This document shows positions 55,972-64,000 of a DNA stretch of 64,000 nt, in pieces (the stretch's first letter is position 1; every line of letters starts with the position of its first letter). This DNA is from Lepisosteus oculatus (Eukaryota; Chordata; Actinopteri; Semionotiformes; Lepisosteidae). The position numbers and the translations under genes were made by a program. The stretch spans positions 35,331,501 to 35,395,500 of the forward strand of contig NC_090698.1 of the NCBI RefSeq assembly GCF_040954835.1, given 5' to 3'. The notes under the pieces are model-generated. The model had not been told where the DNA came from. It saw nothing but the letters and a program-made list of their open reading frames with translations, and made no database searches.

Positions 55972-57969
55972 GAAGGGATAGCTGATAACTTGCGTTCAAA
56001 GTGCACTTAGAATCTTTAGAATAATTTAAAAAATAACCAAGGCATACTTGGTCTCTCTTAATAAAAATACCTCTTACATGCTAGGCTTACATAACCTGTG
56101 GAATTAGCACAGATGTTGTTATTTATTAAAGTAGAAAAAAGTCAAGTCAAACAATTGAGCCTCAATAACTATTATAAAAAAGAAAATGGAGGTTATGAAT
56201 TTAGACCTGTAACTTGTAATTATTAATGGACTAAGCTGCAGTAAGGTGAGAAATTTAGCATAATTTGTCTGTTCATTATTTCTAATTGGTTATGCTTATG
56301 TTCCATTCTGTAGCTTGTCATGCACAACTTGCAACTTTGCATTCAGATGATGGATTCCTTATAAATTAGACACAGATTCCTAATATTTCTTTGCAAGCAT
56401 TTTTATCTCCAGGGTTTAAAGTATAAGCTACAGTTAAAAATTGTATGCTAAGATTGATATTTTTTAACAGAAATACTGCAAATGAAACATGGTTTTGTTT
56501 TGACATGAATTCACACATTTGATTAGTTACTGCTTGTTTTTATGATATGTAGTAATAATAGCTATAGTTCCTAGACTGGCAATGTCTAACTTTGTAGTAC
56601 TGCACCAGTAGGTGAACATGGTAAAGTGGGAAAAAAAATTCACAGTTTTTACAGTGAAAACTATTACAGAAGCCCTATAGAATGAAACGGCAGATATGTT
56701 TTTCTCCCAAGTAAGATTATACATGCTGCACTGCACATTTTAATGATGTGAAAATAGTTGTCAGTAAAAATATCACCCAAGCAAAACCTTGTCAAAATAT
56801 ATAAAACCCAGTGCCTTACTTTATTGCATTGAGTGATTCAACAAATGAAAGCTAGAAAGTTCAGAATGATAGTTGATGTGCACAAGTGGGAAGACTAGAC
56901 AAAAAGTCAGACTAGCTTGCTGTGAATTTTTGTTTTGCTGCCCTGATAGCAAAAACAAGCTGTCATTCACTGAAGTTTGACCATTCAGAGTCTTAGGGGA
57001 GGATTATACATTGCTTTGGAGACTGTATCAGGGAAACAAAACACAGGTCTTTTGTCTCTGCCTCTCAATCAAGTGAACATCAAACAAAATGATCTTTTTC
57101 TTATCTCATCACCTTGAATCCTACAAGCAAAAAAAAGTTTTTATAGTGTAAAACCCCATAACATAAGTCCTTTAGCACTGCTTGAAGTTCAAGAGGTCTG
57201 TGTAGTACAGCATTAAAGGTTCATATATTGTATGTGCTTTTGTAATATAGTCCTCATATTAAGTGTTTAACTCACTGAATGTTATTAGTATTTGGAAAGT
57301 TACTTTTAAAAAGTATCTCATTACCATTGCAAGTTATTAGTGTGTGGGATAACTTTTGTTATTTTTTATTAAACCAGTGAAAAATATGGGAAATATTCAC
57401 TTTAAGTAAATTTTATCCTGTAGAAGTCAGTATATGAATGCCTATCCCTTTGAGATGATAACTGCATAAAGTCCAATTGAGCTGTCCAGTCAACTGCCTT
57501 GGCCATTGTAAGATTTTCCCATTCTTTCTCCTGATGTACTCCTTGGTTGCATTGACTGTATGTTTTTGGTCACAGTCATGTTACATTGTGAAGCACCAAA
57601 CCAATAACAAAGAAACATTTTTGTTTCCATAAGCAGCAAAAATGTTCTTATAATCCTTCTGTTTCTGTAAATCATTCTGCTGCTACCGTCAGTAGTTACA
57701 TTATCAGTATAGATGAGTGGGACTGTTCGAGAGGTGGCAGTGCTTGCCCAGGCTAGGTCATGTTTCACAGAAGAGAAGGTGGACTTTGGATCAATAACTT
57801 GTCTAATCTGTCCATTAAACCTTTGTCTAAAACTATCCTGGCTTATCTTTATCAGAGCAAATACTGAAGTACAATGAAAGTAGTTTTATGGTCCCAGTAA
57901 TTTTGGAGGGAAACGCAGGACATCTCTGCTATAATGAGCACATTTCTTCTGTTATAGGATAATAATGAG
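55972..57969. other. AT-rich spacer
   Basis: No recognisable element. The minus frames at 56527-56736 and 57490-57768 have no family motifs. Confidence 0.5.

Positions 57970-57970
<1 letters not shown>

Positions 57971-58010
<40 letters not shown>
57971..58010 (+). repeat. (TAA)n microsatellite at SINE tail
   Basis: About 13 TAA units directly left of the SINE. On the SINE's sense strand this is its (TTA)n tail, the usual site of target-primed insertion. Confidence 0.92.
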
Positions 58011-58012
<2 letters not shown>

Positions 58013-58492
58013 TAATTGCTTACACTTATATAGCGCTTTTCTGGACACTCCACTCCACTCAAAGCGCTTTAAAGGTAATGGGGTCTCCCCTCCACCACCA
58101 CCAATGTGCACCATCCACCTGGATGATGCGACGGCAGCCATAGTGCGCCAGAATGCTCACCACACATCAGCTATTAGTGGGGAGGAGAGCAGAGAGTTAT
58201 GAAGCCAATTCATAGAGGGGGATTATTAGGAGGCCATGATTTGTAAGGGCCAATGGGAAATTTGGCCAGGAAGCCGGGGTTACACCCCTACTCTTTTCGA
58301 GAAACACCCTGGGATTTTTAATGACCACAGAGAGTCAGGACCTCAGTTTTATGTCTCATCCGAAGGACGGCACCTGTTTACAGTATAGTGTCCCCATCAC
58401 TATACTGGGGCATTAGGACCCACGTGGACCACAGGGTGAGCCCCCCCTGCTGGCCCCACTAACACCTCTTCCAGCAGCAACCTTAGTTTTTA
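58011..58492 (-). repeat. 5S rRNA-derived SINE lacking its 5S head, minus strand
   Basis: Well-preserved tail and body: 'tatatagcgcttttctgg', 'caaagcgctttaaagg', 'cctggatgatgcgacggc', 'ggggttacacccctactc', 'acagtatagtgtcccc' and 'cagcagcaaccttag'. The sequence ends at 58492 before the 5S-like part, so this copy is 5'-truncated. Confidence 0.92.
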
Positions 58493-58499
58493 GACATTT

Positions 58500-59560
58500 T
58501 TAGTTTAACTGAACTAGTTTCAGCCAGTAGCCTTAAAGTGCCTTACTTTCATCTGGGTCTAAACAATTAACTCTTGAGTATCAAATACAAAGGCTTCAAA
58601 ATCCTTAGAAATAATATTCCAGATACCTGCACAACTTGTGTCCTGTAAAATGAGCACAATCTGACATCAGATAAGACCTTTTAACATTGCTTGTGTCAAC
58701 TGGTGGTGTGTGGCTTAAGTTGTAGAAATTATAGCACCAGAATTCTAAATACAGAGCCCTGCCACACTGAAACTGGCTGCCTTTACACGGTCACAACACC
58801 AAGTGCAAAATGGAACAAATGTTCTGTAGTGTTATGCAATGGCCTAAAGCAGTTAGTCCTTGAAAAGTCAGTTCATTATATTATTAATTTACAGTGTGCA
58901 TTGAACTTTGATTCTTCAAAAATGTAAGAACCTTATGTCGTGCATTTCCAATTATATCTGTATGTAATTTTAATATTAAGAACTACTTGGAGTATTTTAA
59001 TTATAATAAATTAAACTAATTCATTAGGAACATAAAAGGATTTTGCGTATCAACAGAATTATGTAAAAATGTAACAATGATCATATCTTCTCATGAATTA
59101 TGAAAGTGGGGCTAAATTAATCACTTATTATTGTTTTGTTTGTTTATACATAAAATATATGTCAAACAAAATAATAAATATAATTTCAAGGCCAGGAAGA
59201 TTATTTAAAAAGTTAGTTCCTGATACAAGTAAATAAAAACATTTTCATGCTTGTATTTCAAAAGCTCACAATCTCCAAGAGAATTAAGGCTAATTTGAAG
59301 TATTGGTGGAGTGTACACTGCCCTCAGTTGTTTGTTATTGAACCATAAAGTCAGGTGAAGTTAATATTTTATTACTTGAATAACTGTTGTGATGTGATAC
59401 TATCTACCAGGTTCATTGTTTCTATTTAGAGCTGTTCTCTTATGTTCCTGGTGTAATACTGTGCTTGCTACATTTTGTTTTGACCAGTTTCTCAACTATT
59501 TTTGAGTCCTTTATTGAACTAATTAGCTTGAGTTGACCTATTCAATGTTCTTCTTTTAGT
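58500..59560. other. AT-rich spacer
   Basis: Nothing recognised. The frame at 58691-58927 lacks motifs. Confidence 0.5.
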
Positions 59561-59569
59561 TCCTTAATA

Positions 59570-61025
59570 GTTGAATAGTTGAATGTTTGTCAATAGGGGT
59601 TCTGTGTAGGTGATCCAAGTTCAATACCCACTTAGGGCACATGTTTTTCTTCTAACAAAGACTTAAAAATAAAATAGTAAATATTATGTACACTATATTA
59701 ACATTTTTTGTTTTTTATATATTATAACATATTCAATGTTAAGTGATATTAATAATGAAATAAAAACATGAATTAGCACATGTGAATATTGTCAACAGTT
59801 GGAGTAAAAACCAGTTCAACCAGTTTAACTCAATTCAGTTCAAAACACTTTATTCAGTGGGGCAATTTAACAGACACCTTTACAACAAGCCTTAAAATGA
59901 ATCGTATATATTGTAATTAGAATTGAGAATAACAAAGCAGTATTAAAAATACCACTGAAAATATAATGTCTGGTAATTATTAACAGTATTAATTTAATAA
60001 TGGTAATTTCAAGCTTTTTGTATCTTTTTCAGAGTCATTTTTTTCTTCAGTTTTCATAACCTTTGGTTATTAAGACACCTATTTATGAAACACGATGTTT
60101 TAGATGTCAATAACTTTGTGAACAAATGACAGAGAGCCTTCAAACCACAGGCATTTTAAAGATCACGATTTGTCTTTTTATTTAAACAATATCTAGTACC
60201 TGGTTGCATTTTTAGAAACCTTAGTTTGAATAAAGCGGATCCCAGGTGTAAGCAACTTCATAACGTGATAAGGCATTATGCTATATTATTTATGCATCAT
60301 TTGAAGACTTCTGAAGTCTCTCAAAGACATAAAACTGTCTTTGCACAATGGGCAACTGATTCTTTTCATTTTAAGAAAATAAAAAATAATAAACAGTAAT
60401 GTGTCTGTCTAAAGTAGACATTGCATGATTTTAAAACCCATAAAAAACAGGTTTAGTTAAAAACACAAAATCCACTTTAAACAGGTGAGTTTTTTCCTTG
60501 TGATCAGCTTAGTATCTTTGTGTAAGCTGTAAGTTTTTTTTTCTTTTTAATTAAACATTTTGAACACTTTAATTTTGTACATGCAACACGAATTTTGTAC
60601 AGATACATTTAAATAACATTTTCCTGTCTTCCTGTGGTGTGAAGCAAATTAGCAGGTGAATGAGAAAATAGCACACTGCCCACCGAGCTCAGTCAGAGAA
60701 GAGGCGGTGCCGTTAGATCGTTCTGAAGCTTGCAGTGCTTACGGCACTCAGCGTGTCTGCCTTTAAAATTTAAATTTATTTTAACTTGAAATCTTTTGAT
60801 TATCATTAAACATAGCTTTCTCACCAGTTAGTTTTAAATTTGAAACCATTGTTAAACAAAGCAGGGGCTTATTGTACTTTCTAATGACATTACACATGGA
60901 AAGATTAATTTATACATTTTAATGTTTTTAATGAAAAAAAAATTAGAAAAGTTTCATCTACACAAATATCACAGACTATTTTCGATTGTATTTCTGAATG
61001 TTATGCCATACTTAGTTCAATATTT
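59570..61025 (+). repeat. Second, decayed copy of the palindromic element's left arm and centre
   Basis: 59600-59665 is a worn tRNA-like segment ('taggtgatccaagttcaatacc', then 'tttttcttctaacaaagac' as at 42410-42430). 60360-61020 follows the centre at 44620-45300: 'gacattgcatgattttaaa', 'ataaaaaacaggttt', 'ccttgtgatca', 'aattaaacattt', 'ctgtcttcctg', 'cactgcccacc', 'actttctaatgacattac' and 'gattgtatttctgaatg'. No right arm follows. The interval 59815-59900 holds an L2-type tail in reverse ('caattcagttcaaaac'). Confidence 0.65.
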
Positions 61026-61029
61026 TATA

Positions 61030-63650
61030 TACATCTAAATAAAGTCAGGTGTCAGGTGCATAAACTATAAGTAATCAATAATTAGTATTAAAAATTCGCG
61101 ATAAATTGTTGCACTTCTTCCACATCTTGTAAAAGCATTAATTTACAAGACTATGTTCAAATATACATTAAATCGGATTAACAGAAAAAAAGTAAAATAC
61201 AAATTTATAAAATAAGAAATTAAGATAAAATATAATTTAAAATTAAGCCAGGGTTTTTTTTCTTTCTCTGTACTCTCTCTCACCCACTGCGATTCGGACA
61301 CAGAATGGTTAAAAATTCAGACAGGTCAGGCAGGCAGAGGAAAGGGGAAGGGAGGAGGCGTCTTCCCACCTCTATGACTAAAGTGCCAAAGAGGAATGGC
61401 TTAAGCGACATACAGAGCCCAAAAAGTTTGGTGCCGTCTTCTCCGCTTTGAAGGTACACTCCTTGTGGAAGAATTTTCATCTCAAATGTTTGCCCACCAG
61501 CAAACTGAATACAAAATGTACTTGCAAGAATAGCGATTACAAACATTAAAAAAAGTACTTGCTTTATACTGTTATACTGTACAGTGCATTAAAATTAACA
61601 TTCTGTGGACACTACACTGTGAGTAGCGCTGCTCACTAAACCTCTTTCCCAAACATTTCATGGGGGCAAGGTCACGTAGCTGATTCACAGCTGGATACAA
61701 TTTTATCTTGCCTCGTGAAAGCAAACATTTAGACATTTTTCAACATATTTACTAAAATTATCCATCTCAGTAATCTCACTTTGTTAATCTCACTGTGCGC
61801 CCCAGTGCTCACTCAATTTTCACACTCCCAGTAAAATAAAAAAACACATTTTCCACATTATCACCTCACACTGGGGGGGGGGGGGGAGTGCCGGCGGTCA
61901 TTCATTTCACTCTCCATCACTCTGCCCAACCCCCCTGGACAAAGTTGATTAAAACTCATTCAAAAGGGTGTGGTGTGTTAAAACGAACTCTGCTTAACAG
62001 AGCCGCTTATAAGAGCAAGGTGACTTTCTGCTAAAATAAATAAAGCTACAGTACAGACAGATTTTAAATTCTTCAAGCAAAATTAGCTGTTTGTCAGAAT
62101 CAGCTACTTTGCAACCAGTACACGACTTCTCAAAAGGTACCTTTTGCTTCTTGTGCAAACTCAACAAAGTTTTTTTTATAATTCCTTGTTTGAACGATAT
62201 GTCTCAGGGACTCATTAATAGTATTATAGCGAATACGGTTTGTGCAGGAAAATAAAAAAATAGTTTCAAATTGTATGAACTACTTGAACTATGATTGTTT
62301 CAAAAAGGAAAAAAAGATTAAATATTTCCTTATTAATTATACAGAGTTTCACGTTGCGTGTGTCCAACTGAAGTTCCAAAAGCAAGCAGTTGTCATAGAT
62401 CTTATTTTTCTTTATTGAAGGACAAGAAAGCACAGGCAGTCAGACAATGGGATCAAAGTCTTTTATCCTATTTAGATCAGAAAACTATTAATTGAATCAA
62501 GTATTACATAAGTAAAAGATTCCATGTCAATTTGTTTTACTGATAGTGTGTATCCTGGGATTTAGGGATTTCCTAAAATTAAATTCCTGAAACCCCTGGT
62601 TAATAATGATTTTGTGTCCTTTATTTGTATTGTAACATGTATTAGGATAGCATATCATATGTGTATGTATACTATATGTATACATGAAGATTTACACCAC
62701 TCAGTACTTTCAAAAAGATCACTATTGCATTTTTTTGTCCAAAAACCTGGATTTTGAACTCTCAAACTTTTCCCATTTGAAGCACTAAATCAGTTTTCAG
62801 AAATTAAAACTTATTTCCATTTTTGTTTTTGAATGTGTACACAGTAAATTTATAGTGGGTATATGATCAGTGCTAGATTGAGGTACACAAAAAGGCAGTT
62901 TTGAAGGTTGAAAAGGCTACAATGATAATTTTTATTTGGCACAGTGTGCCTTTAATACAGGCGTTCTGAAACGGTGTATACCCTCTCTCCCCTGGTTATG
63001 CAAAAATTTAACTTTACATAAAACCTCAAATGGGTACTAAAATAAACTTTCTAAGAAAGGAGAACTTAAGTTGTGTCAAAGAAAACTTGGTCTTTACTCA
63101 TGTTAGGAGATTGTCAAACAGAGATCTTTTATTCAATCAGCTGAAGGGGAGCATAGCACAGAGTCAGGGTTTCCCCTAGCACACAGTAAGAATGCTCATT
63201 CTTTAACATATCAAAGAAACACATGAGCCACAAGACAATTACAGTCTGTCAAGTACAAAGAAACAAGACAAGAACATTCCAATTGGTGTCCTGCAATCTG
63301 TTTTTTCTTTTGTTAAAACAGACAGGTGTGAAAAATCACAGGCTTTAGTTGCAGAAAGACAGCTGTCTTGTGCCCGGAGTCGCATTACATGACATTTCCT
63401 AGTATTTGTAGTCCTAGCCTTCATTTACATAATCATAAGAAAGTCACAGGCTCTTAAACAGTCACTACGACTTACTAAGACAAAATCAAACTGGTTTGAT
63501 TTTCTCATAGCGAGTCGCAAGCCGTAGGGGTGGGCTTTTGTGTCTGCGACACTCAACAGCCAATGAGCGCTTAACCAGAAGTACCAAGACCAAACAAATG
63601 TGGTCTACTCCACTTTTTTCAGCTTATCCTCTTCTCACCCATTCCCTAAT
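61030..63650. other. AT-rich spacer with a poly-G tract
   Basis: G14 lies at 61873-61886. The minus frame at 61280-61546 (88 codons) starts with a hydrophobic stretch, but there is no supporting signal. No element was recognised. Confidence 0.5.
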
Positions 63651-63654
63651 GCAC

Positions 63655-64000
63655 CACTAACCCAACCCCATAGGGTCCATCCTTGGGTTTCTTGTAGCTT
63701 GGAAACTCCTTTACGAATGTGTTCAGTAAGATTGGAGTTACAGCATCACTATACTTGCCTTTTCCATACATGCTAATTTTGTGACTCACTATCCTGTCTA
63801 TCTCTGTTTTCAAGCCTTCATATTCTCCCTGTCAGAACTGTACCTCCTCATTCAGGTCCCTCACCCTGTGTGCTAAATCTGCTTCTGAATCACATTTCCT
63901 TTTATAATACGCAACCTTCTGCGATTCCTTTTTTTTGTATATCTAAGCTTTTCCAACGGTTCTTGCAATTCATCAATACTCTTCTCTAGCTGTGCCTTTT
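63655..64000 (-). pseudogene. Broken coiled-coil frame running off the right edge
   Basis: On the minus strand, from the edge: AQLEKSIDELQEPLEKLRY, a frameshift at an A8 run (63930-63937), then RKCDSEADLAHRVRDLNEEV, a TGA near 63833, EYEGLKTEIDRIVSHKISM, and YGKGKYSDAV followed by about 30 further codons to a stop near 63650. The heptad-like Leu/Ile spacing indicates a coiled coil. It resembles the coiled-coil part of mobile-element or Gag-like ORF1 proteins but cannot be assigned. Confidence 0.5.

Noticed and set aside
61280..61546. 88-codon minus frame with a signal-peptide-like start
   Set aside because: There is no splice signal, family motif or CpG-rich upstream region; the hydrophobic start is common in T-rich DNA.
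1..64000. CRISPR arrays, prophage or bacterial operons
   Set aside because: No spaced direct repeats of that kind, no dense same-strand genes and no ribosome-binding-site pattern; the content is vertebrate mobile DNA.

Overview
The window is vertebrate nuclear DNA, most likely from a ray-finned fish. The mobile-element content points this way: 5S-rRNA-derived SINEs, a sushi-like chromovirus, Penelope-like, Harbinger, hAT and Tc1 elements, and L1-, L2- and RTE-type LINEs. A non-teleost (gar, bowfin, sturgeon or bichir) is possible but cannot be settled from the sequence. There is no operon structure, CRISPR array or rRNA/tRNA locus. The only hint of a host gene is a candidate signal-peptide exon at 50912-50984 (+), with an even less certain 32-nt exon at 52962-52993. 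Everything else recognisable is mobile DNA or its debris.

Layout. 1-9.5 kb: AT-rich sequence, a decayed repeat, a 5S SINE, a solo LTR (2649-4610) carrying a second solo LTR of another family (3145-4534), an L1-like LINE relic on the minus strand broken by LTR debris, and a further solo LTR (9010-9487). 9.7-17 kb: LTR-like sequence, an L2-type LINE, a 5S SINE and a solo LTR (14933-16335). 17.5-25.3 kb: an RTE-type LINE (minus) split by a complete sushi-like chromovirus (plus), whose 3' LTR is split by a solo LTR. 26.75-33.84 kb: a young retrovirus-like element (minus) with two 1419-bp LTRs, a long open gag-like frame, a broken second frame with a membrane segment, and no pol. 34.3-39.0 kb: a Harbinger element with both of its genes, each damaged, and two LTR insertions. 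41.4-46.2 kb: an unclassified palindromic element with a tRNA-like segment in each arm, invaded by a solo LTR and by a Penelope-like element. 46.5-49.4 kb: a 5S SINE and a hAT (ZBED/SCAND3-like) relic. 49.4-54 kb: low-repeat sequence with the candidate exons. 54-64 kb: an L2 fragment, an internally deleted Tc1, a 5S SINE, a second copy of the palindrome's central block, and a broken coiled-coil frame at the right edge.

Most insertions can be dated relative to one another because target-site duplications (TSDs) are readable: CTTCC (chromovirus), CCCC, GTAT, ATAC, GGTC, GTGC and CATA (two LTR families with 4-bp duplications), AGTGT, TGTAC and AACAT (gypsy-type LTRs), TA (Tc1) and a 12-bp duplication (Penelope-like). 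The most notable observations are the pol-less retrovirus-like element with almost identical LTRs, the capture of a primer-binding-site sequence inside its LTRs, the tRNA-independent self-priming signature in the chromovirus, and the unclassified palindromic element with tRNA-like arms.
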